Assembly (NCBI GenBank): GCA_017468465.1
Contig: JAFUIN010000023.1
Location: 1 to 64,000, forward strand
DNA from: Clostridia bacterium
Lineage (GTDB): Bacteria > Bacillota > Clostridia > UMGS1840
Length of the DNA: 64,000 nucleotides
Reading direction: 5' to 3'
This document shows, one piece after another, positions 38,215-46,212 of the stretch. The position numbers and the translations under genes were made by a program. Every line of letters begins with the position of its first letter. The stretch's first letter is position 1. The notes beneath the pieces were generated by a model. It saw nothing but the letters and a program-made list of their open reading frames with translations. It did not search any database and had not been told where the DNA came from.

Positions 38215-39921
38215 TTATACAAGCTTAATATCCTTTAATTTCAATGCAGGATATTTCTTATTCCGATACTCATTGGTATAGGGTGATACAATGGCATTGA
38301 CCACATCACCGTTACGGAGCATGCGGAAGCTTTCGTTGGAGCCAAGTCCAAAGCCAATCACCATAATGGAAAAGCTCTTCTTGGAAAATTTCATACGGAT
38401 ATGCTTTTCGTCTCCAAAATAGGTAATGTCCTCAATTTTTACTTTTTCAATGAGGAAATGAGGCATCGGATTGCCCATACCACAGGGCTGAATGCCTTCC
38501 AGCATATCGGTCAATTCCAAATTGATATCCTTATCGGTGATTTTACCTTCGTAGGTAATTTCTTCCACGTACACTTTGGTGTTGAAATTTTCTTTGGCAT
38601 AAAGGTTAATTTTTTCACGGAAAGCATCAATATTATCTTTCGAAACGGTCAACCCCGCTGCCAGCTCATGACCGCCGAATTTTAGTAGCAAATCGTCGCA
38701 ATAAGACAAAGCTTCAAACATATTGAAGCCCAAAAGACCGCGACAGGAGCCTTTTGCTTCGTTGCCTTCCACTGCAATCAATACACAGGGCTTTCCATAT
38801 TTTTCAGTAATTCTGGATGCTACAATCCCGATTACACCGTGATGCCAGGATTCGGATGCCAACACAATGACACGATCTGTCGTATGCGATTTATCCTTAT
38901 CAATAATTGCACAAGCCTGACGCAGAATTTCCTGTTCGATGGTCTGGCGGCGGATGTTTTCTTCACAAAGCATTTTTGCAAGAGATTCCGCTTCCTTCGG
39001 ATCAGAGGTGGTGAACAGTCGAACCGCATCTACTGCGTTGCCCAAACGGCCAACTGCATTGATTCTGGGAGCAATAATAAAGCCAACATGCGAGGAAGTC
39101 AATACTTTTCCGGCAAGACCGGCTTCCTGAATCAGCGCTTTCAGACCAAGGTTCTGGGGATCGCCCAGAAGTTTTAAGCCAAGGGATACAAACACACGGT
39201 TTTCGCCGGTTAAGGTAACAATGTCTGCAATGGTACCAAGGCACAAAAGGTCACCGTAACGGTCCAACAGCTGTTTGGATTTTCCGCCGCTTTCCAATGC
39301 TTCAATCAGCTTGAATGCAACGCCTACCCCGGATAATTCCTTGAAAGGATAGGTACAATCGGGACGCTTGGGGTTAATGACCGCAAACGCCGGCGGAAGC
39401 TCTTCTTTACACTTATGATGGTCGGTTACAACCACAGAAATGCCCAGAGAAGTGGCATAACGGATATCGTCAAATGCGGTGATGCCGCAATCAGCCGTAA
39501 TAATCAAGCCAACGCCGTCATTTTTGAAGGACAGCACAGCATCCTTATTCAAGCCGTACCCTTCATCAGAACGGGACGGGATGTAATAGGACACGTTGGC
39601 TCCAATGGATTTTAAGTACAGATAGATAATGGAAACAGCGGTAATGCCGTCAACATCATAATCTCCATACACAACAATTTTTTGATTCTGGGAAATGGTC
39701 TCGCGAATTTTAGAAACACCTTTTTCCATATCCTTAAGCAAAAAGGGATCTAAGAGTGCATCTACACTCGGATTCAAAAAAGCCGCTGCCTGTTCGGGAG
39801 TTTCAATACCGCGGTTACATAGAACATTTGCACAAAGCGGGTGCAATTTCAGCGCTTCTCCTATTTTATTTGCAGTTTCAGGATTGGGTTGTTTTAACAC
39901 CCATTTGCTTTTTTTTGTCAT
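38215..39921 (-). CDS. recJ: Single-stranded-DNA-specific 5' exonuclease RecJ
   Basis: RecJ has 568 residues with DHH-family motifs: YGDYDVDGITAVSI (motif I), ITADCGITA, VTDHHKC, and the DHHA1 GGHELAAGLTV block. It degrades 5' ended single strands in repair and recombination. It has its own divergent promoter with rsmD and precedes relA in the same transcript. Confidence 0.97.
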   Translation of the reverse strand: MTKKSKWVLKQPNPETANKIGEALKLHPLCANVLCNRGIETPEQAAAFLNPSVDALLDPFLLKDMEKGVSKIRETISQNQKIVVYGDYDVDGITAVSIIYLYLKSIGANVSYYIPSRSDEGYGLNKDAVLSFKNDGVGLIITADCGITAFDDIRYATSLGISVVVTDHHKCKEELPPAFAVINPKRPDCTYPFKELSGVGVAFKLIEALESGGKSKQLLDRYGDLLCLGTIADIVTLTGENRVFVSLGLKLLGDPQNLGLKALIQEAGLAGKVLTSSHVGFIIAPRINAVGRLGNAVDAVRLFTTSDPKEAESLAKMLCEENIRRQTIEQEILRQACAIIDKDKSHTTDRVIVLASESWHHGVIGIVASRITEKYGKPCVLIAVEGNEAKGSCRGLLGFNMFEALSYCDDLLLKFGGHELAAGLTVSKDNIDAFREKINLYAKENFNTKVYVEEITYEGKITDKDINLELTDMLEGIQPCGMGNPMPHFLIEKVKIEDITYFGDEKHIRMKFSKKSFSIMVIGFGLGSNESFRMLRNGDVVNAIVSPYTNEYRNKKYPALKLKDIKLV

Positions 39922-39953
39922 TACGTAAGCCCTGCTTTCTCATATTTTTTTAC

Positions 39954-39982
39954 ATTATACCACTAACAAAAAAAATTTTCAA
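39954..39982 (-). promoter_or_regulatory. Sigma-A promoter of recJ
   Basis: On the minus strand TTGAAA (39982-39977) and TATAAT (39959-39954) are 17 bases apart. It is 33 bases upstream of the recJ start. It lies back to back with the rsmD promoter. Confidence 0.75.
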
Positions 39983-40001
39983 GATATATTTGAAAAAAAA
40001 C

Positions 40002-40030
40002 TTTACAAATTTATAAAGTTATGCTAAAAT
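40002..40030 (+). promoter_or_regulatory. Sigma-A promoter of rsmD-coaD
   Basis: TTTACA (40002-40007) and TAAAAT (40025-40030) are separated by 17 bases. The leader to the TTG start is about 112 bases. It holds an AT-rich stretch with a TTTTGTAGG/GCAAAAC-like pair but no known riboswitch signature. Confidence 0.75.
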
Positions 40031-40142
40031 AGAAAATGATGTTTTGTAGGTATTCCTTTGTGCAATATGAATTTGCAAAAAGAAACAAAGCATAAAACTG
40101 CAAAACATATTAAGATTTTCCGATATCGGAGTTGATTTTATT

Positions 40143-40673
40143 TTGAAAGTTACCAGCGGAATTCGCAGAGGAACCCTGCTGTTCTCTCCTGAAGATTTAT
40201 CGGTACGCCCCACAACAGATAAAGTAAAGCAAGCTGTTTTCAATATGATTCAGTTTGATGTGCAGAAAGATAGCGTGCTGGATTTGTTCGCTGGCAGCGG
40301 TGCATTGGGAATTGAAGCGTTAAGCAGAGGCGCAAAGCACTGCACCTTTGTGGATATACAGCCGGAGATTGTCAGAAAAAATGTGGAAAAGGTTCGTTTT
40401 GGCGATATTTCCACCATTGTTTGTAAGGACTATCAAACTTTTTTGAAGCAATGCACCACACGATTTGATTTGGTTTTTTTAGACCCACCCTACCAGAACG
40501 GGATGGTTGAGGCAGCTCTTAAGCTTTTAATTGCGCACAATCTTTTGCTTCCCGACTGCCTGATTGTTTGGGAAAGCGACGCATCCGAGCAAATAACACC
40601 ACCCGATGAAATCCGGATTCTGAAGGAACGAACCTTCGGAAGAATCCACGTCAGAATTGGAGCACTATCATGA
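40143..40673 (+). CDS. rsmD: 16S rRNA (guanine966-N2)-methyltransferase RsmD
   Basis: The 176-residue protein starts at TTG. The family start KVTSGIRRG, the [15 protein letters not shown] block, the SAM motif [19 protein letters not shown] and the catalytic LDPPYQNG motif all fit RsmD, which methylates G966 in 16S rRNA. GGAG lies 13 bases ahead of the TTG. The gene overlaps coaD by four bases. Confidence 0.95.
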   Translation: MKVTSGIRRGTLLFSPEDLSVRPTTDKVKQAVFNMIQFDVQKDSVLDLFAGSGALGIEALSRGAKHCTFVDIQPEIVRKNVEKVRFGDISTIVCKDYQTFLKQCTTRFDLVFLDPPYQNGMVEAALKLLIAHNLLLPDCLIVWESDASEQITPPDEIRILKERTFGRIHVRIGALS

Positions 40674-41143
40674 AAATCGCAATTTATCCCGGCAGTTTCG
40701 ACCCGCTGACCAACGGACACCTGGATATTATTACACGGTCCTCAAAATTATTTGACAAAGTCATTGTGACCGTGCTGACAAACAGCAGCAAGCAACCGCT
40801 GTTTTCAGTGGAAGAACGCCTTGATCTCATCCGTCGGACCACCAAGCACCTTCCCAATGTGGAGGCAGAATGTTTTGCCGGTTTGCTGGTGGATTTTGCA
40901 AAAGAAAAAAATTGTAATGTTTTAATTAAGGGGCTTCGCGTTATGTCGGATTTTGAATACGAATTCCAAATGGCGCTGGCAAACAAAAGCCTGATGCCGA
41001 ATGTGGAAACCATGTTCTTGCCCACAGCACAGGAGTATATGTTTTTATCCTCCAGCATCGTGAAAGAACTGGCACGTTATCACGGCGATCTGACAGGCTT
41101 GGTTCCCCCTGAAATTGAGCAGGATATACGAAATAAATTTTAA
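40670..41143 (+). CDS. coaD: Phosphopantetheine adenylyltransferase CoaD
   Basis: The 157-residue protein transfers AMP from ATP to 4'-phosphopantetheine in CoA synthesis. It has the nucleotidyltransferase start [16 protein letters not shown] with the THxGH-type TNGH motif, and the end [19 protein letters not shown] with the ISSS-like phosphate-binding motif. It overlaps rsmD, the normal Firmicutes pair. Confidence 0.97.
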   Translation: MKIAIYPGSFDPLTNGHLDIITRSSKLFDKVIVTVLTNSSKQPLFSVEERLDLIRRTTKHLPNVEAECFAGLLVDFAKEKNCNVLIKGLRVMSDFEYEFQMALANKSLMPNVETMFLPTAQEYMFLSSSIVKELARYHGDLTGLVPPEIEQDIRNKF

Positions 41144-41175
41144 CTGTTTTTGAAAGACAGAAAGGAGCATCTCTT

Positions 41176-41754
41176 ATGGATTTACAGGCATTGATAGACG
41201 AATTGGAAGAAATCGTTGAATCTGCATCAAAAGTACCGCTTTCCAGCAAATGTATGATTGACCGGGAGGAAGTCTGGAGTGTAATTGAGCAAATCAGACT
41301 GCACTACCCCGAAGAATTAAAACAGGCACAATGGGTAAAAAAAGAGAGAGAACGCATCATCAACGAAGCAAATCAGGAAGCTGCCTCTATTATTGAGACT
41401 GCAAATCAGCAGGTTGTGCAAATGGTCAACGAAACCGAAATCATCAAAATTGCAAAAGCAAAAGCAGATGAACTGGTAAAAGAAGCTGACCTGGAAGCAG
41501 TGGAAATCAAGCACAAAGCTGAAGTGGCAGCGACTGCTCATTATGACGAAGTGAAGGAACGTGCAGACCAGTATAAATTAAACGCTCAAAAATATGCAGA
41601 CGGACTTTTGGCAACTGCAGACAATGCAGTAAATTCTGCCAGAGACACCCTTTATAACGCATACACTCAAATTAACGCTTCCTATCAGGAAACCGAAACA
41701 CTTCTGGACAAAATTGCATCTTCCAGACAGGTCATTAACGGCGCAAAAGAATAA
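41176..41754 (+). CDS. Coiled-coil protein (ATP-synthase-H-like, unknown function)
   Basis: A 192-residue protein that is almost wholly helical. It has long heptad-like stretches rich in A, E and K, such as EANQEAASIIETANQQ and KADELVKEADLEAVEIKHK. There is no membrane helix or known catalytic motif. Genes of this type are common after coaD in Clostridia and are often labelled ATPase or V-ATPase subunit H by low-complexity match. It may be a cytoskeletal or DivIVA-like helper. An AAAGGAG ribosome binding site precedes the ATG. Confidence 0.75.
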   Translation: MDLQALIDELEEIVESASKVPLSSKCMIDREEVWSVIEQIRLHYPEELKQAQWVKKERERIINEANQEAASIIETANQQVVQMVNETEIIKIAKAKADELVKEADLEAVEIKHKAEVAATAHYDEVKERADQYKLNAQKYADGLLATADNAVNSARDTLYNAYTQINASYQETETLLDKIASSRQVINGAKE

Positions 41755-41756
41755 AA

Positions 41757-41951
41757 ATCGTCAGGCCGCAAGGTGCAACGATGAAGACATTAAATTTGGG
41801 AACGATTTACATAAGCTGCCCTTTCTCTATAAGTGCGATTTGAACAACAGTTGGTGAAACCAATGAAGTGAAAGAAAAGCAAGTTGTGTAATCAACCGCA
41901 GAACATTGCAATAAATAAAAGGGCTATTACTCCATCGGGTAACAGCCCTTT
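41757..41951 (+). ncRNA. Candidate structured RNA ending in an intrinsic terminator
   Basis: Between the coiled-coil gene and uvrC lies about 195 bases with nested pairing. A first hairpin (ATCGT/ACGAT at 41757-41782) carries a GCAA tetraloop. A long rod pairs 41804-41811 with 41887-41893, 41815-41817 with 41878-41880, 41821-41825 with 41870-41874, and TTGG with CCAA around a TGAAA loop (41851-41863). The terminator at 41918-41951 closes it. It resembles no riboswitch I know; 6S-like or SRP-like readings were considered but are unproven. A 20-codon frame at 41781 exists but is not convincing. Confidence 0.35.
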
Positions 41952-41958
41952 CTTTCCC
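41918..41958 (+). terminator. Intrinsic terminator before uvrC
   Basis: The stem AAAGGGCT plus TTAC (41918-41930) pairs with GTAA plus AGCCCTTT (41939-41951) with one mismatch. It is followed by TCTTTCCCC. It ends the rsmD-coaD transcript or the candidate RNA. It sits just 28 bases before the uvrC ribosome binding site. Confidence 0.8.
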
Positions 41959-41985
41959 CTTAGATTAAGTTGTCAGGAGTCTGAT

Positions 41986-43833
41986 ATGAAAAAAGTGTGC
42001 GACAAATTGCAAGAACACAAGGAAAAATTAAAACTGGTACCAAAAAAACCCGGTGTGTACCTGATGAAAAATCAGGATGACCGGGTCATTTATGTTGGCA
42101 AAGCAAAAGCGCTTCACAACCGTTTGTCGCAATATTTCATTGGTACTCCCAAAGATACAAAAACCATGCAAATGGTCGCCCACGTGGACCATTTTGATTA
42201 TATCATTACTGCATCAGAAAAGGATGCACTCCTATTAGAAAACAATCTTATCAAAAAATATAAGCCAAAGTATAACATTCTCTTAAAAGATGATAAAACC
42301 TATCCCTTTATCAAAATCAACCGTGGTGAAAAGTTTCCCTATTTGTCTCTTGTGAGAAAAGTTCAAAAGGATGCGGGACAGTATTACGGCCCTTATCTGA
42401 ATGCGCAGATTGTAAACGAGGTGATCGACCTGGTTTCCAAGGAATACGGTCTTCGCTCTTGTCAAAGCAATTTATCCAAAGGAAAAATGCGCCCCTGTCT
42501 GAATTATCATATCGGATACTGCACAGCCCCCTGCTTTGGGCATATCTCCGAAGAGGAATATAACCAAAAACTGCAGCAAGCCATCCAAGCTCTGGATAAC
42601 GGTTTGCGGAGCATATTACCGCAGTTGAAAGAAAAAATGGAAGCCTGTGCTGCGGCCTTGGATTTTGAAGGTGCCGCAAAATATCGGGACAGCATTCGTC
42701 TGGTTGAAAAATTCTCGCAAAAGCATCAGGTAATTACCGTGAAAAAAGTCACCCTGGATGCAATCTTTTTATATCGTGACGGTCCCCTTTCTGCGATTTC
42801 CGTGCTGGAGGTGCGAAACGGTATCATCAACGGCAAAAAAAATTATACTTTTCCGGAATCTCAGGCTGTTCCTACCGACGAAATGATTTCTTCTTTTTTG
42901 GAACAATATTATCTGACACAGGAAAATAAGACAGGGCGTATCGTGCTGTCTGTCAACGAAGAGACCATGCCTGATTTTCCGCTCTTATCCGAGCTTTTAT
43001 CCCGTTTGTTTGAGCAAAAAATCACTGTCTCTGCACCACGCGGAAAATTCACAAAAGACCTTTTGGAAATGGCAAAAATCAATGCCATTGAAGCAATCAA
43101 ATTGCGGTTGGAATCCAAAATCGATGACCAGCTGTTTCTTTTGAAGGAAGCACTCAATTTATTTCAGACCCCCCTGCGAATTGAAAGCTACGACAACTCC
43201 AATACCGCAGGTGCAAATGCAGTGGGCGTAATGACCGTATTTGAAAACGGCGTTCTCTCGCAAAAAGAAAAACGAACCTTTGCCATCAAAAACCGCAACG
43301 GTTCCGACGACTACGCCGCTATGTACGAGGTGCTGGACCGAAGATTTTCTCATCTTGCAAATGGAGACAAAGGCTTTGATATTGCCCCAGATTTGGTTTT
43401 GGTAGATGGTGGAAAAGGTCAGGTTAAAATCGCCAAGGAAGTACTGATCAAACATAACTTTCAAATTCCGGTTTTTGGTATGGTGAAGGATGAAAAGCAT
43501 CGTCTCAGAGACTTAACTGACGGCTACCGAATGTATCAAATAAAGGATGCACGGCAAGTGTTTGTGTTTGTGTCTAAAATCAACGAAGAAACGCACAAAA
43601 ACGCGTTATCCTATCACAAAAAGAAAACCACACTCACTGCCACACAGTCGGAGCTTCTCACCATTCCTCAAGTGGGAATGACTACCCTGAAAAAGCTATA
43701 TGGTCATTTCAAAACCTTAAAAAACATCAAGGAAGCGACAGAAGAAGAACTGAAGCTTGCAGTTCCAAGCTCTGCCGCTAAAAACATCTACCGCCATTTT
43801 CATCCTGATGAATTTGATGCTTCAAAACAATAA
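41986..43833 (+). CDS. uvrC: Excinuclease ABC subunit C
   Basis: UvrC makes both incisions in nucleotide excision repair. The 615-residue protein has a GIY-YIG domain (KPGVYLMKNQDDRVIYVGKAK), the UVR domain, the UvrC homology region (RIESYDNSNTAGANAVGVMTVFENG in parts), and C-terminal helix-hairpin-helix repeats. I chose the ATG six bases after CAGGAG. A longer upstream TTG frame would run through the terminator. The 3' end overlaps the small minus-strand gene by 12 bases. Confidence 0.97.
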   Translation: MKKVCDKLQEHKEKLKLVPKKPGVYLMKNQDDRVIYVGKAKALHNRLSQYFIGTPKDTKTMQMVAHVDHFDYIITASEKDALLLENNLIKKYKPKYNILLKDDKTYPFIKINRGEKFPYLSLVRKVQKDAGQYYGPYLNAQIVNEVIDLVSKEYGLRSCQSNLSKGKMRPCLNYHIGYCTAPCFGHISEEEYNQKLQQAIQALDNGLRSILPQLKEKMEACAAALDFEGAAKYRDSIRLVEKFSQKHQVITVKKVTLDAIFLYRDGPLSAISVLEVRNGIINGKKNYTFPESQAVPTDEMISSFLEQYYLTQENKTGRIVLSVNEETMPDFPLLSELLSRLFEQKITVSAPRGKFTKDLLEMAKINAIEAIKLRLESKIDDQLFLLKEALNLFQTPLRIESYDNSNTAGANAVGVMTVFENGVLSQKEKRTFAIKNRNGSDDYAAMYEVLDRRFSHLANGDKGFDIAPDLVLVDGGKGQVKIAKEVLIKHNFQIPVFGMVKDEKHRLRDLTDGYRMYQIKDARQVFVFVSKINEETHKNALSYHKKKTTLTATQSELLTIPQVGMTTLKKLYGHFKTLKNIKEATEEELKLAVPSSAAKNIYRHFHPDEFDASKQ

Positions 43834-44010
43834 AAACAGTATCGTTCCACCAATCAGGAGTAACACACCGCCACCCAATAAGAGAAAGAATCCCGTCGGA
43901 TACTTTCTCTTATTTTTTATGCGAAAACGCTGGGACAATGACGTTTGTTTTTTGATATAATTTTCAATAATTTCTTCCGCAACCTGCAACGCCATGCTTT
44001 TATGATTCAT
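43822..44010 (-). CDS. Small single-span membrane protein
   Basis: A 62-residue frame with a good ribosome binding site, AGGAAAGG, ten bases before ATG. The N-terminal part is an amphipathic helix (MALQVAEEIIENYIKKQ), followed by a basic patch (RFRIKNKRKYP) and a C-terminal membrane helix (TGFFLLLGGGVLLLIGGTILF). It looks gene-like but has no known family by eye. It is convergent with uvrC and overlaps its 3' end by 12 bases. Confidence 0.5.
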   Translation of the reverse strand: MNHKSMALQVAEEIIENYIKKQTSLSQRFRIKNKRKYPTGFFLLLGGGVLLLIGGTILFLLF

Positions 44011-44162
44011 ATCGTAAAATTCCTTTCCTCAGGATACTCTCAATTCATCCATATTATCGGCAAATTTGTTTACATTATACGATGTTATTTTTGACAAGTA
44101 ACAAACCACAGCGTTCTTTTTTTCTCCCTTTTTTCATAATTTAGAAAAAAAGGAGGTAACAA

Positions 44163-45212
44163 ATGAAAACAAGCATTGTATTTTCATTAAAAAACTTTTT
44201 ATACCGACTCAGCATATTGCTGCTGTGCATTGCCATTTTCGCAGCATGCAACAAATGGAATCTACCATCCAAGCTGTTTTCTTCTATGACAAAACAACTG
44301 ATTGCCAAAAAAACAGAGCTTCCGTTTTCAAAAGACACGTTTTCTTCTTTGTTATTCGCAAAAACTGTTTATGCCGCTATGCCTGTGAACGTCGAAAAGC
44401 CTGCAGCTGCCGAAGTTGAAACTGCAACCTCACCGACTCCTGTTGCCACCAGTGCTCCCGAACCTGTTCCGGCATCGAAGGATTTTTCGTCACCAAGCAA
44501 TCAAAGCAACAACCACAATCATGGTGTTGTTGTAAAAAACCATGCAGAAAAAAGCTTCAACATTGAAGAACTGCTGAAGAAGCCCCTGATATTCGACAAT
44601 TCTACCGGTGGATATAAGGTTCTCGTTGTGCATACACACACAACAGAAAGTTATTTTCCAAATGACCGTGACAACGATGAAAACAAAAACATGATTCGCG
44701 TGGGAAAAGAATTTGTCAATGTGCTGGAAAAAAACCATATTCAAACGCTGCACATTACCAAGGTGCACGATGTTCCTTATACCACCTCGTACAAAAAAAG
44801 CCTGGAAAGCGTGAATGCTGCCTTAAAAGAGCATCCCTCTATTGAAGTGGTAATCGACTTACACCGGGACGCTTTATACGATGCAAACGGTGGAAAAATC
44901 AAGCCTTTGACAACCATAAACGGAGAAGCTGCTGCACAGGTAATGATTGTAACCGGAACCGAAAAAGGCGGTCTTCCCCACCCGAACTGGATTGATAATC
45001 TGACCTTTGCCGTAAAGGTGCAGAACAATCTGCAACAACACTATCCCAATTTGGCACGTCCTGTAGATTTAAGAAAAGAACGATTCAATACCCATACCAC
45101 AAAAAATTCCATTATTTTTGAAATCGGTGCCAACGGAAACACCATAGAAGAAGCAATCGCCGGAGCAAAGCTGGCGGCACAGGCAGTGGCAAACGTGCTC
45201 CAATCGAAATAA
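44163..45212 (+). CDS. spoIIP: Stage II sporulation protein P
   Basis: SpoIIP is the amidase and endopeptidase that thins septal peptidoglycan during engulfment. The 349-residue protein has an N-terminal anchor helix (about 13-30), a Pro/Ala-rich linker, and the catalytic domain with HTHTTESY, IDLHRDALYDANG and the metal-site NSIIFEIGANGN. These contain the zinc-binding His and Glu residues. It is preceded by a strong AAAGGAGG site. It indicates a spore-forming lineage. Its neighbour gpr is convergent, not co-directional. Confidence 0.95.
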   Translation: MKTSIVFSLKNFLYRLSILLLCIAIFAACNKWNLPSKLFSSMTKQLIAKKTELPFSKDTFSSLLFAKTVYAAMPVNVEKPAAAEVETATSPTPVATSAPEPVPASKDFSSPSNQSNNHNHGVVVKNHAEKSFNIEELLKKPLIFDNSTGGYKVLVVHTHTTESYFPNDRDNDENKNMIRVGKEFVNVLEKNHIQTLHITKVHDVPYTTSYKKSLESVNAALKEHPSIEVVIDLHRDALYDANGGKIKPLTTINGEAAAQVMIVTGTEKGGLPHPNWIDNLTFAVKVQNNLQQHYPNLARPVDLRKERFNTHTTKNSIIFEIGANGNTIEEAIAGAKLAAQAVANVLQSK

Positions 45213-45216
45213 GCTT

Positions 45217-46122
45217 TCAGGAAACAAAGTTTTCTGCATAAGAAAGGTCAATATTCCGATGCAGTGCCAGGTTGATTCCACCGGCAACCATACGGGCACT
45301 GCGGGCAATCATATTGTCGATATCCTTCGGACTGACAAAACAATTTTTATCGGTATGTTTCATCATGGCACGAAGCATTGTTTGTGCCTCTTCCAAGCTG
45401 TCATTTGCTTCAAAAAAAGACGATAACGCAGAATAAACAATGGAATCAGAATCCACTACCGTGGGAATCCCAATGGCAATCACCGGAACCCCTAAGGAGT
45501 CCTTGTTCAATCCATCTCTGCGGTTTCCCACACCGGAGCCGGGGTTAATGCCTGTATCGGTTAACTGTACCGTAGAAAACATTCTGCCCGGATTTCCGGC
45601 ACAAAGTGCATCTACGGCAATGACTGCTGACGGTTGATACCGCCCCACAACGCCTTTGACAATCTCAACCGTTTCCAAGCCGGTAATCCCCATTACCCCC
45701 GGAGAAATGGCGCTGACTGCCTGAAAATCTGCTTTGTTTTCGGTATTCAGATAATCCATTACGTGATTGGTTACCATAATGCGTTCTATCACAGAGGGTC
45801 CCAAGGAATCGGGCGTAATATTGCGGTTTCCTAACCCGATAACCAAAATCTTTTCTGTGTTTTTGGGTAATAGCTTTTTCAGCTCTGTTGCTAATAATTC
45901 GGTGTGTTGCTCCAGTTTTTCCGGAAGAGTGTCGGTAAACGCCTTGGTTTCCAGCGTTACAAAATTACCCATCGGTTTCTGAACCAGTCGGGATGCTTCC
46001 TTTGTTGTAATGGAAATGCGCGTTACCAAAGTGCCTTCTGCTTCCTCGGTTGATTGCATAATTCCTTCGTTTTCGTGGGTATAGATGCTCTCTAAAGCAA
46101 GGTCTGTTCGTAGTGGCGACAT
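45217..46122 (-). CDS. gpr: Germination protease (GPR endopeptidase)
   Basis: GPR degrades small acid-soluble spore proteins at germination. The 301-residue protein contains the propeptide-like start SPLRTDLALESIY, then the family blocks VIGLGNRNITPDSLGPSV, VMGITGLETVEIVKGVV, IAVDALCAGNPGRMFSTVQL and GVGNRRDGLNKDSLGVPVIAIGIPTVVD (by parts). An AAGGAG ribosome binding site precedes it. A CATACTA box about 25 bases before the ATG on the minus strand would suit a sigma-G -10 element, but the -35 is weak. It ends five bases from the spoIIP stop, facing it. Confidence 0.95.
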   Translation of the reverse strand: MSPLRTDLALESIYTHENEGIMQSTEEAEGTLVTRISITTKEASRLVQKPMGNFVTLETKAFTDTLPEKLEQHTELLATELKKLLPKNTEKILVIGLGNRNITPDSLGPSVIERIMVTNHVMDYLNTENKADFQAVSAISPGVMGITGLETVEIVKGVVGRYQPSAVIAVDALCAGNPGRMFSTVQLTDTGINPGSGVGNRRDGLNKDSLGVPVIAIGIPTVVDSDSIVYSALSSFFEANDSLEEAQTMLRAMMKHTDKNCFVSPKDIDNMIARSARMVAGGINLALHRNIDLSYAENFVS

Positions 46123-46164
46123 ACTGACATTTCTCCTTTTTATTTTTAGTATGTCCGAAAATAT

Positions 46165-46206
46165 AAAAAAACGTAAGGAATTTTTTCAGAATTCCCTACG
46201 TTTTTT
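46165..46206 (-). terminator. Intrinsic terminator after the amidase gene
   Basis: The stem ACGTA plus GGAATT (46171-46182) pairs with AATTCC plus TACGT (46190-46201), with one mismatch, and AAAAAA/TTTTTT extends it. On the minus strand it continues into a seven-T run. It ends the amidase transcript just upstream of gpr. Confidence 0.85.
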
Positions 46207-46212
46207 CTTTTT

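Noticed and set aside
41757-41782. SRP RNA-like tetraloop hairpin (CAGGCCGCAAGG)
   Set aside because: It has some likeness to the SRP helix 8 motif, but the required GGAA/AGCAGC asymmetric loop does not match and the rest of the RNA does not fit SRP RNA.
41781-41843. Leader peptide of 20 codons before uvrC
   Set aside because: The AAGGTG site is weak and the peptide has no regulatory codon run. The paired RNA structure explains the region better.
46147-46153. Sigma-G -10 box before gpr (CATACTA on the minus strand)
   Set aside because: The -10 match is good but no convincing -35 lies at the right spacing. It is mentioned only as a possibility in the gpr entry.
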